From an uncultured Flavobacteriales bacterium (lineage in GTDB: Bacteria > Bacteroidota > Bacteroidia > Flavobacteriales > Crocinitomicaceae), in assembly GCA_946480085.1 (NCBI GenBank), contig CAMLHZ010000007.1, forward strand, positions 1 through 64,000: a DNA stretch of 64,000 nt, written 5' to 3'. The notes beneath the pieces were generated by a model. It did no database searches. It worked only from the letters and a program-made list of their open reading frames with translations, and was not told where the DNA came from. This document shows, piece after piece, positions 1-7,834 of the stretch (position 1 is the stretch's first letter; the number at the start of each line of letters is the position of its first letter). The translations under genes and the position numbers were made by a program.

Positions 1-2
1 CG

Positions 3-68
3 TCGGCTTTTGAAGACCGAGCGAGCAATGGCAAATTGCGTCAAGCGAGAGAAAAAAGCTTGATATAA
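3..68 (+). CDS. Possible 3' end of an upstream gene (partial)
   Basis: Reading from base 3 gives an open frame of 21 codons that enters from outside the window and stops at TAA (66-68), ending in ...KSLI. A second frame starting at base 1 is also open, up to TGA at 61-63. Both are too short to identify. The charged, helix-like end in the first frame makes it the better candidate for the C-terminus of another polysaccharide gene upstream of wecB, but this is a guess from context. Confidence 0.2.
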   Translation, partial: SAFEDRASNGKLRQAREKSLI

Positions 69-155
69 GCTGTAAAGTCACCATCTGCTGAATGTGTTCA
101 ACTGATCAAAATAATCAGTCTGTTGTCTTTCGTCTGTTGTCTTGAGTCTATTGCT

Positions 156-163
156 TACTTTTG
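156..163 (+). promoter_or_regulatory. -7 promoter element (TAnnTTTG) for wecB
   Basis: TACTTTTG matches the Bacteroidota -7 consensus exactly. A TTG that could serve as the -33 element lies at 137-139, with 16 bases between. It places the transcription start around 170 and so favours the TTG start codon at 179 over the one at 161, which overlaps the promoter. Confidence 0.6.
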
Positions 164-178
164 TGGAAAACAAAGAAG

Positions 179-1237
179 TTGAAAAAAATCATCACCATAC
201 TGGGTGCTCGCCCACAATTCATCAAAGCTGCAGCTGTTTCGAATATTTTTTCTAAGCATTTTGACGAGATTTTGGTGCATACAGGTCAACATTACGACGC
301 CAATATGTCGGATGTGTTTTTTGATGAGTTGGGAATTCCGAAACCGAAATACCATTTGAATGTTGGGTCGGGAAGTCACGGAGCTATGACAGGAGCTATG
401 TTAACGGCTATTGAAGAAGTTTTGTTGAATGAGAAACCAGATTTCGTAATGGTATATGGGGATACCAATTCAACTATTGCGGGATCATTAGCCGCTTCGA
501 AATTATTGATTCCTGTCATTCACGTAGAAGCCGGATTGAGAAGTTTCAACAAAGCAATGCCTGAAGAACAAAACAGAATACTTACAGATCATATTTCAGA
601 TTTGTTGTTTGTTCCAACGCAAACCGCTATTGATAACCTGAAAAATGAAGGAATTGAAAAGGGTGTTCATAATGTTGGCGATGTGATGTATGATGGAATT
701 CTTCATTTTACTGGCATGGCGAAAGAGAAAAGCACCATCCTGGAAACCTTGGGAGTGAAGGATAACGAATTCCTTCTTTGTACTATTCATAGAGCTGAAA
801 ACACGAACGATATCAACCGATTGAAAGGAATTATTGCTGGATTGAATGCCGTTTCTGAAACAATTGTTTTGCCTTTGCATCCAAGAACGCAAAAGTATTT
901 GGCCGACTATAAAATTGAGTTGAAATCACATATAAAAGTCATCGAACCGGTTGGTTATTTAGACATGGTTCGATTGGAAGCTGGTTCGAAAAAGATTGTA
1001 ACCGACAGTGGCGGGGTTCAAAAAGAAGCTTATTTCTTAGCGAAACCTTGTATCACCATGCGTGATGAAACCGAATGGGTAGAAACTGTTGAAAATGGCT
1101 GGAATGTAATAGTTGGAGCTGATATGGCGAAGATCAAAGATGCGATTGAAAATTTCAATCCATCGAATCAAAGAAAAGACTATTTCGGGAATGGAACAGC
1201 CGCATTACAAATGGTTGAATTGATAAAAAAATACTAA
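179..1237 (+). CDS. wecB: UDP-N-acetylglucosamine 2-epimerase (non-hydrolysing)
   Basis: Interconverts UDP-GlcNAc and UDP-ManNAc in the cytoplasm, supplying an amino sugar for surface polysaccharide. Family hallmarks are visible in order: GARPQFIK near the N-terminus, VHTGQHYD, VYGDTNST (about 95-102), HVEAGLRS followed by MPEEQNR, and the UDP-binding TDSGGVQKEA near residue 275. At 352 residues it has the usual length. The frame is open from a TTG at 161, but that codon lies in the -7 element; TTG 179 gives the canonical beginning MKKIITILGARPQ. The next gene starts one base after the stop, so the two are probably cotranscribed. Flanking glycosyltransferase and aminotransferase genes indicate a capsule, O-antigen or exopolysaccharide locus. 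Confidence 0.93.
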   Translation: MKKIITILGARPQFIKAAAVSNIFSKHFDEILVHTGQHYDANMSDVFFDELGIPKPKYHLNVGSGSHGAMTGAMLTAIEEVLLNEKPDFVMVYGDTNSTIAGSLAASKLLIPVIHVEAGLRSFNKAMPEEQNRILTDHISDLLFVPTQTAIDNLKNEGIEKGVHNVGDVMYDGILHFTGMAKEKSTILETLGVKDNEFLLCTIHRAENTNDINRLKGIIAGLNAVSETIVLPLHPRTQKYLADYKIELKSHIKVIEPVGYLDMVRLEAGSKKIVTDSGGVQKEAYFLAKPCITMRDETEWVETVENGWNVIVGADMAKIKDAIENFNPSNQRKDYFGNGTAALQMVELIKKY

Positions 1238-1238
1238 A

Positions 1239-2450
1239 GTGAGGTTACTGATTCTTACCCAATATTATCCACCAGAGATTGGTGCGCCTCAAAACAGACT
1301 TCATGAGCTTGCTCTGCGCTTAAAGGAGAAAGGTGTTCATGTGGAAGTCTTGACGGCCATGCCGAATTATCCAAAAATGGAAATTCAGGAAGGATATGAA
1401 AAAGGGAAGATCAGAGAAGAGGTTATTGACGGAATTCAAGTTCATCGAGCTAAGATTTATGTCTCAACTTCAAAATCAATCGTTAAACGCTTACTGAATT
1501 ATTTCAGCTTTGTTTGGACATCCTACTGGCGCGGTAGAAAGTTGGATTCGTTCGACTATCTGATGGTAGAATCACCACCACTTTTTCTAGGGTATTCTGC
1601 CATGCGTTTATCCCGAAAGCTAAAAGCGAAGATGATCTTCAACGTTTCGGATCTTTGGCCTGAAAGTGCTGAAAAATTAGGTTTGGTAACCAATAAGCAG
1701 TTGTTAGGAATGGCTTATCGATTGGAAAAGAAATGTTATCGAAGAGCACATTTAATTACTGGACAAACCATGGGAATTGTTGAAGATATTTCAAGAAGGT
1801 TTCCTGAAAAAAGAGTGGTTTGGTTACCAAATGGTGTGGATTTGTCTTTTTATAATCCGGCTGAAATTCAGTCTATTGGATATAGGGAAAAGCATGGGTT
1901 TACTAACGATCAAATGTTGTTTTTCTATGGTGGAGTAGTAGGTTACGCTCAAGGACTTGATGTGATTTTACACGCTGCAAAACAAGTGGAAAACAATCCT
2001 AAGATCCAATTCATTATTCAGGGAGCTGGACCAGAAAAGGACCGTTTACTTGAACTGAAAAAATCACTTGGGGTAGAGAATGTTCATTTTCTGCCTCCTG
2101 TTCCAAAAAGCGAGATGCCCGGAGTCTTGAAGGATGTAAATGCTGCAGTTATTCCATTAAGAAAATTGGATCTGTTTGAAGGGGCAATTCCCTCTAAGAT
2201 TTTTGAAACGTTGGCTATGGAAGTTCCGATTTTACTGGCGGTTGACGGTGAGGCAAGAAGACATTTTGTAGACAAGGCAAATGCAGCCTTGTTCATAGAG
2301 CCAGAAAATGTGGAGCAATTAGTGGAGAAAGTAAACTTCTTGTTCAACAATCCTGAAGAAGCTTTGAAAATGGGTAAGAACGGCAGGCAATACGCCTTTA
2401 CGGTTTTCAACAGGGATAAGATTGCAACAGAGTTCTTGAAGGAGTTATAG
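1239..2450 (+). CDS. GT4-family glycosyltransferase (WbuB-like)
   Basis: Predicted retaining GT-B glycosyltransferase of family GT4 that transfers an amino sugar from a nucleotide donor onto a lipid-linked intermediate at the inner membrane. The N-terminus (LTQYYPPEIGAPQNR, then VLTAMPNYP) is typical of the WbuB group, and the C-terminal domain has the donor-binding EX7E pattern in EGAIPSKIFETLAMEVP (around residue 310). Length is 403 aa, normal for the family. Translation starts at GTG 1239, one base after the wecB stop. Pairing with wecB makes N-acetyl-fucosamine or a related amino sugar a reasonable donor guess, but the acceptor and linkage cannot be read from sequence. Confidence 0.85.
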   Translation: MRLLILTQYYPPEIGAPQNRLHELALRLKEKGVHVEVLTAMPNYPKMEIQEGYEKGKIREEVIDGIQVHRAKIYVSTSKSIVKRLLNYFSFVWTSYWRGRKLDSFDYLMVESPPLFLGYSAMRLSRKLKAKMIFNVSDLWPESAEKLGLVTNKQLLGMAYRLEKKCYRRAHLITGQTMGIVEDISRRFPEKRVVWLPNGVDLSFYNPAEIQSIGYREKHGFTNDQMLFFYGGVVGYAQGLDVILHAAKQVENNPKIQFIIQGAGPEKDRLLELKKSLGVENVHFLPPVPKSEMPGVLKDVNAAVIPLRKLDLFEGAIPSKIFETLAMEVPILLAVDGEARRHFVDKANAALFIEPENVEQLVEKVNFLFNNPEEALKMGKNGRQYAFTVFNRDKIATEFLKEL

Positions 2451-2569
2451 TTCCATTCACTTTTCCAAAATCCAACTTTCACTTCTGTTTGGAATTATGC
2501 TGTAATTAGATGATCCACGGCTAAGTAAACCTGATTTTAGGGTCCATATTTCAAGATTGATTTAAAAAG

Positions 2570-2605
2570 TCTATTGTCTCTCTTCTCTCGTCTAACCGTC
2601 TTTCA
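2570..2605. repeat. Degenerate TTGTCTC/TCGTC pyrimidine-rich repeat
   Basis: A run of imperfect short TTGTCTC, TCTTCTC and TCGTCT units just upstream of a -7 promoter element. Similar tracts occur at 121-150, 7837-7885 and 58048-58125. It has no coding potential and may be a degenerate copy of a dispersed element. Confidence 0.4.
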
Positions 2606-2606
2606 T

Positions 2607-2614
2607 TACCTTTG
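2607..2614 (+). promoter_or_regulatory. -7 promoter element for the aminotransferase gene
   Basis: TACCTTTG is an exact TAnnTTTG match 16 bases before the ATG at 2631. It suggests that the aminotransferase and sugar transferase form a transcription unit separate from wecB. Confidence 0.6.
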
Positions 2615-2630
2615 AGCCAAATTCATTTTT

Positions 2631-3842
2631 ATGATTCCATTTTCTCCGCCGCGTATTGACCAAAAGGTAATTGATGAGGTAACTGCAGCTTTGACTTCTG
2701 GTTGGATAACAACTGGTCCAAGAACAAAATTGTTTGAGAAACAACTGACAGAATACTGCGGAAATAAATGTACGGTTGCGGTTTCTTCGTGGACAGCTGG
2801 AATGGAATTGTTGCTTCGCTGGTGGGGAATTGGTCCTGGAGATGAAGTGATTATTCCCGCAATTACGTATTGTGCTTCTGCAAATGTAATTGTGCATACC
2901 GGAGCAACACCTGTAATGGTGGATTTGAGTTCAGAAGATTTCAATATTTCTGTTGAAGGAATAAGAAAGGCTATTACACCGCGAACAAAAGCGATTATGC
3001 CTGTTGATATTGCTGGTTTACCGTGTGATTATGATGCGATTTATGATATTGTGAATTCACCTGAAATCCTTGCAATGTTTTCACCAAATAGCGATTACCA
3101 GAAAAAACTTGGTAGAATATTGATTGCTTCTGATGCGGCTCATTCTTTTGGTGCAACTTACAACGGAAAACGTGCAGGTGCAATGGCTGATGTAAGTTGT
3201 TTCTCTTTTCACGCAGTAAAAAATCTGACAACTGCTGAAGGTGGAACCATGAGTATCAATCTTCCGGATGATTTTGATCATGAGGAGATTTACAAAGAAT
3301 TATGCATCAAAATTTTGCACGGACAAAGTAAAGATGCCTTGGCGAAAGCTCAAAAAGGAAATTGGCGTTATGATGTGCTTGAGCCGGGTTTCAAGTGCAA
3401 TATGACAGATATTCAGGCCGCAATTGGTTTGATAGAGTTGAATCGTTTTCACGAGAATACAGATCGAAGAAGAACTATTTGTTTGGCCTATAACGAAGGT
3501 TTCAAGAATGAATCCTGGGCTTTGCTGCCACACATGAAAGATGAAAAACGCGAAACCTGTTACCATTTGTATCAATTACGAATTAATGGTGCGAGTGAAG
3601 CGCAACGTGATGCAATTATGCAGGAGATCTTTGATCAGGATGTAAGTGTCAATGTACATTTTCAACCCTTACCAATTTTAACGGCGTATAAGAATCTGGG
3701 CTACAAGATGGAAGATTATCCTGAAGCCTGGAATAAATATCAAAATGAGATCACCTTGCCGGTTTACTTCGATTTGACAGATGAACAAGTACAAATTGTG
3801 ATCAACGCAGTAAAGGTTGCTGTTCAAAATGTACTTGGATGA
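2631..3842 (+). CDS. DegT/DnrJ/EryC1/StrS-family sugar aminotransferase
   Basis: PLP-dependent aminotransferase expected to convert a 4-keto (or 3-keto) nucleotide sugar to an amino sugar. The family signature is present: the SDAAHSFGA loop followed by SFHAVKNLTTAEGG, where Lys197 should form the Schiff base with PLP. Length is 403 aa, slightly long because of an insertion around residues 135-160 ahead of the DAAH motif. The 3' end overlaps the next gene by 4 bp (ATGA), so expression of the two is coupled. Next to a PglC-like transferase, a role like PglE/WecE (for example making a UDP-diamino-trideoxyhexose) fits, but the substrate is inferred from context only. Confidence 0.88.
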   Translation: MIPFSPPRIDQKVIDEVTAALTSGWITTGPRTKLFEKQLTEYCGNKCTVAVSSWTAGMELLLRWWGIGPGDEVIIPAITYCASANVIVHTGATPVMVDLSSEDFNISVEGIRKAITPRTKAIMPVDIAGLPCDYDAIYDIVNSPEILAMFSPNSDYQKKLGRILIASDAAHSFGATYNGKRAGAMADVSCFSFHAVKNLTTAEGGTMSINLPDDFDHEEIYKELCIKILHGQSKDALAKAQKGNWRYDVLEPGFKCNMTDIQAAIGLIELNRFHENTDRRRTICLAYNEGFKNESWALLPHMKDEKRETCYHLYQLRINGASEAQRDAIMQEIFDQDVSVNVHFQPLPILTAYKNLGYKMEDYPEAWNKYQNEITLPVYFDLTDEQVQIVINAVKVAVQNVLG

Positions 3843-4426
3843 AACGTTTGTTCGATCTAGTTGTTTCTACGATTATCCTGTTGGTATTTCTTCCCTTCGG
3901 AATTTTGCTTGCAATCGCTATTCTTTTAGAATCGAGAGGTGGCGTTTTCTATCGGCAAGAACGTGTTGGACGATTAGGAAAAACCTTCAGACTATGGAAA
4001 TTCAGAACCATGCGGGTGAATGCCGATAAGTTGGGTAAACTGACTGTTGGGATGCGGGATCCGCGAATTACCCGGGTTGGTTATTTTATCCGAAAGGTGA
4101 AACTGGATGAATTTCCGCAATTTTTGAATGTTTTATCAGGAGAAATGAGCATAGTTGGTCCTCGTCCTGAAGTTCAGGAATATGTTGATTTGTATACCGC
4201 CGATCAACGTGAGATTCTGAATGTAAAACCCGGAATTACAGATTATGCTTCGTTGGAATATTTCAAGGAAAATGAATTATTGGGCAAAGCAGAAAATCCA
4301 AGAGAAACTTACATCAACGAAATTATGCCCGCCAAAATTGAGTTGAACAAGAAATACATTGCGAAGCCAACATTGGGAACAGATATTTCCATCATGTGGA
4401 AGACGTTTCTGAAAATTATTTCTTAA
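3839..4426 (+). CDS. Bacterial sugar transferase (monotopic phosphoglycosyl transferase, PglC-like)
   Basis: Catalyses the membrane-committing step of glycan assembly by moving a sugar-1-phosphate from UDP-sugar to undecaprenyl phosphate. One hydrophobic re-entrant helix lies at residues 6-30, followed by the conserved core FRLWKFRTM, a DPR/TRVG segment, LDEFPQFLNVLSGEMS and IVGPRPE. At 195 aa it is the minimal catalytic form, without the extra membrane helices of WcaJ-type proteins. It overlaps the aminotransferase gene by 4 bp. Its last 11 bp overlap the convergent DUF486 gene. Together with the two glycosyl genes upstream it is probably the initiating transferase of the locus. Confidence 0.9.
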   Translation: MKRLFDLVVSTIILLVFLPFGILLAIAILLESRGGVFYRQERVGRLGKTFRLWKFRTMRVNADKLGKLTVGMRDPRITRVGYFIRKVKLDEFPQFLNVLSGEMSIVGPRPEVQEYVDLYTADQREILNVKPGITDYASLEYFKENELLGKAENPRETYINEIMPAKIELNKKYIAKPTLGTDISIMWKTFLKIIS

Positions 4427-4778
4427 ACACCAAATAAACCGCCACAACGATCAACCCAAACGCTACAATGTGATTCCATTTGAAGGTTTCATTTTTGAAA
4501 ACCAACAAGGTGAATCCCATAAAAACGACCAGTGATAAAACCTCTTGAATCACTTTTAACTGAATCAAAGTGAAAGGTCCACCGTTTGCTTTATAGCCAA
4601 TTTTGTTTGCCGGAACTTGCAGGCAATATTCAAAAAATGCCCACCCCCAACTGATTAAAATTGTAGTGACGAGAATCCATAATCCGGTGCGTTTTTCACC
4701 TTTGAGGTGACCGTACCACGCAACCGTCATGAAGATATTTGAAAGAAGTAAGAGTCCGATTGTATAAAACGCTTTCAT
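4416..4778 (-). CDS. DMT-family small membrane protein (DUF486)
   Basis: A 120-aa protein with four predicted membrane helices and the look of the DUF486 family (related to drug/metabolite transporters): an N-terminal helix ending in TVAWYGHLK, the segment SWGWAFFEYCLQVPANKIG, and a middle motif FTLIQLKVIQEVLSL. The function of the family is not established. The gene is convergent with, and overlaps by 11 bp, the sugar transferase. Its start is the ATG at 4776-4778. Confidence 0.8.
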   Translation of the reverse strand: MKAFYTIGLLLLSNIFMTVAWYGHLKGEKRTGLWILVTTILISWGWAFFEYCLQVPANKIGYKANGGPFTLIQLKVIQEVLSLVVFMGFTLLVFKNETFKWNHIVAFGLIVVAVYLVFKK

Positions 4779-4802
4779 ACAACGAAATTATAAAAATTGC
4801 AT

Positions 4803-4864
4803 CTCGACTAAGCTTGATGACCAATTTATTAACGAAATAAAAGGGTGACTGAGCGGAGTCGAAG
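4803..4864. repeat. Inverted repeat, CTCGACT...GAGCGGAGTCGAAG family
   Basis: Arms at 4803-4822 (CTCGACTAAGCTTGATGACC) and 4844-4864 (GGTGACTGAGCGGAGTCGAAG) can pair imperfectly around a 21-base AT-rich centre. A related copy lies at 54320-54370. I recognise this as a dispersed intergenic repeat type common in Bacteroidota. It lies between the 5' end of the DUF486 gene and the 3' end of the mini T9SS gene, both on the minus strand, where the RNA hairpin could act as a transcript end. Confidence 0.65.
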
Positions 4865-4877
4865 TCCGCCCGTACGA

Positions 4878-5186
4878 TCAATTTTTATAAATATTTCGTT
4901 TCTCAACGTTTCCAGCGTCATCAACCACGTAAACAAAGAACCAGCCTGATGGCAAATCGTTCAATGAAAAACACCAGTTCGGCATCGCATTCGCTTTCAC
5001 AACCGTTCCAGTTAGATCAATAATTTGAATTTCGCGAATTTCCCGGTTCGATTTTACCACCAAAAGATCGCTTGTAGGATTTGGATAACAGCTAAGTTCC
5101 CAAATGTTAGCTTGAAGAGAATCAATGTCTTGTCCTAAACTGTAGTTTGCGCAGAATAACATTCCGGCAAAAATCAAACGTTTCAT
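4878..5186 (-). CDS. Mini T9SS protein: signal peptide plus C-terminal sorting-like domain
   Basis: A 102-aa protein made almost entirely of an export signal (MKRLIFAGMLFCANYSLGQ) and a T9SS type A sorting-like domain: SCYPNPTSDLLVVKS, IREIQIIDLTGTVV, then LPSGWFFVYVVDDAGN. Such domains normally form the last 70-80 residues of large secreted proteins; here there is no cargo. It may be a remnant of a larger gene, a decoy, or a small secreted protein in its own right. It is divergent from the alkyltransferase-like gene. Confidence 0.75.
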   Translation of the reverse strand: MKRLIFAGMLFCANYSLGQDIDSLQANIWELSCYPNPTSDLLVVKSNREIREIQIIDLTGTVVKANAMPNWCFSLNDLPSGWFFVYVVDDAGNVEKRNIYKN

Positions 5187-5239
5187 GGTAATTGGATTTT
5201 ACAGGATAACATGTTACTTTGTCAAACGTTACAACAATT

Positions 5240-5596
5240 ATGACAAAACCATTAAAACATTCTGAAGCAAATGCAGATTTTTTTGATCGCGTTTATCAGG
5301 TAGTTCGATTAATTCCGGAAGGAAGGGCAACTTCGTACGGGGCAATAGCAAAATACCTCGGAGCCGCACGTTCCAGCAGACTCGTTGGTTACGCAATGAA
5401 TGGCTCTCATGTATTCGATGACATTCCTGCACATAGAGTGGTAAATAGAAATGGGATGTTAAGCGGAAAACATCATTTTCCGGCAAATAAAAGTATGGAA
5501 CAACTTCTTTCCAATGAAGGAATAGTTGTAGCAGAGGACAAGATCCAGAACTGGAATGATGTTTTTTGGAACCCGGAAGAAGAACTACGATTATAA
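5240..5596 (+). CDS. Alkyltransferase-like protein (MGMT fold lacking the active-site Cys)
   Basis: Resembles the DNA-binding domain of O6-methylguanine-DNA methyltransferase (118 aa): the PEGRATSYGAIAKYLG helix-turn-helix with Tyr33, the arginine-finger region SSRLVGYAM (Arg47), and the active-site region. The reactive motif PCHR is replaced by PAHR (residues 63-66), so it cannot accept an alkyl group. Known alkyltransferase-like proteins bind O6-alkylguanine and hand the lesion to nucleotide excision repair; that role is inferred here. The frame opens at TTG 5219, but ATG 5240 gives a normal N-terminus and lies 18 bases after a near-match -7 element (TTACTTTG, 5214-5221). The 3' end nearly touches a convergent lipoprotein gene. 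Confidence 0.85.
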   Translation: MTKPLKHSEANADFFDRVYQVVRLIPEGRATSYGAIAKYLGAARSSRLVGYAMNGSHVFDDIPAHRVVNRNGMLSGKHHFPANKSMEQLLSNEGIVVAEDKIQNWNDVFWNPEEELRL

Positions 5597-5599
5597 GTA

Positions 5600-5893
5600 T
5601 TAGTGACTTTTTGTAATCAATTGTTGTTGTTTAACCACCAATGTTTGTTGTAATTCCGCTTTGTAGTTTGTCATTTCCATCATGAATACCCGCTCGTTTC
5701 CTGAAACGTGCGCGCATACCTTCAATTCGTTCTGAAGGGCCATGTTTGCCTTGTTTGTAAATAATTCTCTGGTATTTCCGTTTAACTGTTTCTCAACGAT
5801 ATCTTTCCCTTTCGCCAATTGACGTTCATACTCAGATTGACAAGAGCAGGTAATGATTAACAGCGTGAAAATACTCAATGTAGTAGTTTTCAT
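5600..5893 (-). CDS. Hypothetical small lipoprotein
   Basis: A 97-aa protein beginning MKTTTLSIFTLLIITCSCQ, a short hydrophobic signal followed by a cysteine pair that fits a Bacteroidota lipoprotein signal (the lipobox is weak). The rest is charged and helical (EYERQLAKGKDIVEKQLN...). I do not recognise the family. The start codon at 5893 was preferred to one five codons upstream because the latter lies inside a palindrome (5894-5909). It is convergent with the alkyltransferase-like gene, 3 bp apart. Confidence 0.6.
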   Translation of the reverse strand: MKTTTLSIFTLLIITCSCQSEYERQLAKGKDIVEKQLNGNTRELFTNKANMALQNELKVCAHVSGNERVFMMEMTNYKAELQQTLVVKQQQLITKSH

Positions 5894-5909
5894 GTTGTAA
5901 ATATACAAC
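5894..5909. promoter_or_regulatory. Palindrome immediately upstream of the lipoprotein start
   Basis: GTTGTA-AATA-TACAAC is a perfect 6-bp inverted repeat with a 4-base centre, directly abutting the start codon of the minus-strand lipoprotein gene. Its size and position fit a repressor operator or a translation-blocking hairpin. No partner regulator is visible nearby. Confidence 0.35.
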
Positions 5910-5950
5910 GGAATAGAGTTTCTGTGAAAATTTTATGTTTATCCTTAGGT

Positions 5951-5958
5951 TAACTTTG
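5951..5958 (+). promoter_or_regulatory. -7 promoter element, about 95 bases upstream of the epimerase gene
   Basis: TAACTTTG is an exact TAnnTTTG match. The next start codon on this strand is GTG 6055, giving a leader of about 90 bases, long compared with other genes here. A closer, weaker candidate, TAATTTTA, sits at 6043-6050. Confidence 0.4.
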
Positions 5959-6054
5959 TTCATTCATATTTGTGAAATATTCATACAAAAACTTTAACGC
6001 ATTAAAATCGCCATTCTTATAGGTCATTTTTGAAATCATACGTAATTTTATTTC

Positions 6055-7068
6055 GTGGTACTTATAACAGGTGGAACAGGACTCTTAGGTTCGCATGTAA
6101 TTATGAATCAATTGATTCGGAATAATGACGTTCGCGTGCTGTATAGAGGAGAAGATCGAATGGTAATTGTTCAACGTGTATTATCACATTATTATCCGGA
6201 TAGCTTTCAGGAATATTTCGATAGAATAGAGTGGATTCAAGGGAATATACTGAATACAGAAGATTTGTCGGAAGCAATGAAAGGTGTAGAAACGGTCATT
6301 CACTGTGCTGCCGTTGTATCCTTTAGAAGGCGTGATTTCCATAAACTTTGGAAAGTGAACAGGGAAGGAACTGCAAATGTGGTTAACGTTGCATTGGAAT
6401 CTGGAATCAAAAAGCTCATTCATGTTTCGTCAACTGCTGCCATTGGAAGTGACGGACAATTGCCCGATGGATTAAAACGTGAGACCAATCACTGGAATGC
6501 GAACGAAGTGGCAAGCACCTATTCATACACAAAGTTTAGCGCTGAAAAGGAGGTTTGGCGTGGAATTGAAGAGGGATTGAATGCTGTGATTGTTAATCCG
6601 AGTGTCATGTTCGGACCGGGTTCCTGGGATGAAACATCGTTGACTATTTTCAAAACGTTGAATAACGGACTAAAGTACTATACCGCTGGCGGAAATGCCT
6701 TTGTGGACGTTAGAGATGTGGCAGATGTGATTTCCATGCTTTGTGAAAATGATATTCATTCGGAACGTTTTCTGATTACAGGACAAAATCTGAAGTTCAA
6801 GGAATTGTTCGATAAGATTAGTCTGGCGCTCAATGTGAAGGCTCCGTATAAGCTGGCTGGCTCATCACTTACAGAATTGGCCTGGATGCTTTCTTCGTTA
6901 AAAGCTTATTTCACGGGTCAACCTTCTGCATTAACGAAAGAGTCTGCAAGAAGTTCGCAGAGAACCGCACTTTATTCGTCAGATAAATTATTGAAGACTT
7001 TTCCTGATTTCAAGTTCAGAACACTGGAAGACACAATTTCCAACACAGTAAGAGGGCGCCAGGTTTAA
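6055..7068 (+). CDS. NAD(P)-dependent epimerase/dehydratase family protein
   Basis: Extended short-chain dehydrogenase (337 aa) resembling dihydroflavonol reductase/sterol dehydrogenase relatives. The Rossmann motif TGGTGLLGSH is at the extreme N-terminus, VIHCAAVVSF around residue 80, and the catalytic YSYTK (Tyr and Lys separated by three) around residue 159, with the substrate-side motif NPSVMFGPG. The substrate cannot be predicted. The start is GTG 6055; there is no in-frame start further upstream, and the glycine motif would be lost with a later one. The gene ends in a repeat region and is convergent with engB. Confidence 0.85.
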   Translation: MVLITGGTGLLGSHVIMNQLIRNNDVRVLYRGEDRMVIVQRVLSHYYPDSFQEYFDRIEWIQGNILNTEDLSEAMKGVETVIHCAAVVSFRRRDFHKLWKVNREGTANVVNVALESGIKKLIHVSSTAAIGSDGQLPDGLKRETNHWNANEVASTYSYTKFSAEKEVWRGIEEGLNAVIVNPSVMFGPGSWDETSLTIFKTLNNGLKYYTAGGNAFVDVRDVADVISMLCENDIHSERFLITGQNLKFKELFDKISLALNVKAPYKLAGSSLTELAWMLSSLKAYFTGQPSALTKESARSSQRTALYSSDKLLKTFPDFKFRTLEDTISNTVRGRQV

Positions 7069-7092
7069 GTCAAAAATCAAAAGTTAAAATTG
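7067..7092. repeat. Degenerate AAGTCAAAAATCAAAAG repeat
   Basis: Short imperfect tandem units of (A)GTCAAAA follow the epimerase stop codon. A closely similar tract lies on the other side of engB at 7808-7834. Confidence 0.45.
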
Positions 7093-7107
7093 AAAAATGT
7101 TTTCTCT

Positions 7108-7140
7108 CTCCCTCCTTGAGGAGGGGTTAGGGGAGGTGGC
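7108..7140. repeat. Dispersed palindromic repeat, CTCCC-TTGAGG-GGTGG family (single unit)
   Basis: A 33-base unit with an inner palindrome CCCTCC-TTGA-type centre-GGAGGG followed by a purine-rich tail ending GGAGGTGGC. It belongs to the same family as the paired units at 27319-27410 and 60787-60866. It lies between the convergent epimerase and engB genes, a position where it could form the shared transcript end. Confidence 0.75.
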
Positions 7141-7164
7141 ATAGAGAAATTTTAGTAGTCAAGG

Positions 7165-7773
7165 TTACTCCTCACTCCCTAAGCTTTCATTGATTTCTCC
7201 AATGTAATTCAGTAAATTTTCTTTACCGAATTTTGTCTCTGCCGAAGTGGTGAAAATGGGAGGAAGTTCGTCCCACATGGTTAACATTTCCTTTTTGTAT
7301 GCTGCCAGGTTTCTTTGCAATGCAGAGCTTGAAAGTTTATCAACCTTCGTGAAAACCATTGAGAACGGTAGTCCTTCTTCGGCGCACCAACCCATAAATT
7401 CCAAATCAATTTTTTGGGGCTCTAATCTGGAATCCAGTAAAACGAAAATGTTGATTAAGGTCTCACGTTGTGTCAAATAATCGGCAATAAAACGTTCCCA
7501 CATATTTCTGCTGGTTTTCGAAGCCTTCGCATAACCGTATCCGGGTAAATCAACCAAATACCATTCTTTATTAATAATGAAATGATTGATCAACTGTGTT
7601 TTTCCTGGTCGACCAGAAGTTTTTGCCAAATCCTTTTTATCCGTCAGCATGTTGATCAACGATGATTTTCCAACGTTAGATCTTCCAATAAAAGCGTATT
7701 CCGGTAAACCGTCAGTTGGACATAAACTAATGTCTGTATTACTGATAACGAATTTTGCTTCCTTGATTTCCAT
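7165..7773 (-). CDS. engB: Ribosome biogenesis GTP-binding protein EngB/YsxC
   Basis: Essential GTPase of the TrmE-Era-EngA-YihA-Septin class, needed for assembly of the large ribosomal subunit. G1 is GRSNVGKS (residues 30-37), the G2 region is RPGKTQ, G3 is DLPGYG (75-80), G4 is TKVD, and G5 is TSAETKFG. At 202 aa it has the normal length. The frame remains open upstream to 7821, but ATG 7773 lies 15 bases after an exact -7 element (7788-7795), which would otherwise be inside the coding region. Confidence 0.95.
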   Translation of the reverse strand: MEIKEAKFVISNTDISLCPTDGLPEYAFIGRSNVGKSSLINMLTDKKDLAKTSGRPGKTQLINHFIINKEWYLVDLPGYGYAKASKTSRNMWERFIADYLTQRETLINIFVLLDSRLEPQKIDLEFMGWCAEEGLPFSMVFTKVDKLSSSALQRNLAAYKKEMLTMWDELPPIFTTSAETKFGKENLLNYIGEINESLGSEE

Positions 7774-7787
7774 ACTCTGATTTTGCG

Positions 7788-7795
7788 CAAAGATA
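7788..7795 (-). promoter_or_regulatory. -7 promoter element for engB
   Basis: On the minus strand the sequence reads TATCTTTG, an exact TAnnTTTG. A minus-strand TTG at 7812-7814 (16 bases further) could be the -33 element. It decides the engB start codon. Confidence 0.6.
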
Positions 7796-7807
7796 GACAT
7801 TAGATAT

Positions 7808-7834
7808 AAGTCAAAAAGCAAAAGTCAAAAGTAA
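7808..7834. repeat. Degenerate AAGTCAAAA tandem repeat
   Basis: Three imperfect AGTCAAAA/AGCAAAA units upstream of engB, related to the tract at 7067-7092 so that engB is bracketed by the same simple repeat. Confidence 0.45.

Noticed and set aside
1..63. Frame 1 reading of the window start as the end of a gene
   Set aside because: Open for only 20 codons and less protein-like than frame 3; neither can be confirmed without upstream sequence.
2592..2944. Open frames on the minus strand over the start of the aminotransferase gene
   Set aside because: They are antisense to a gene with full family motifs, have no similarity or promoter, and cover its -7 element.
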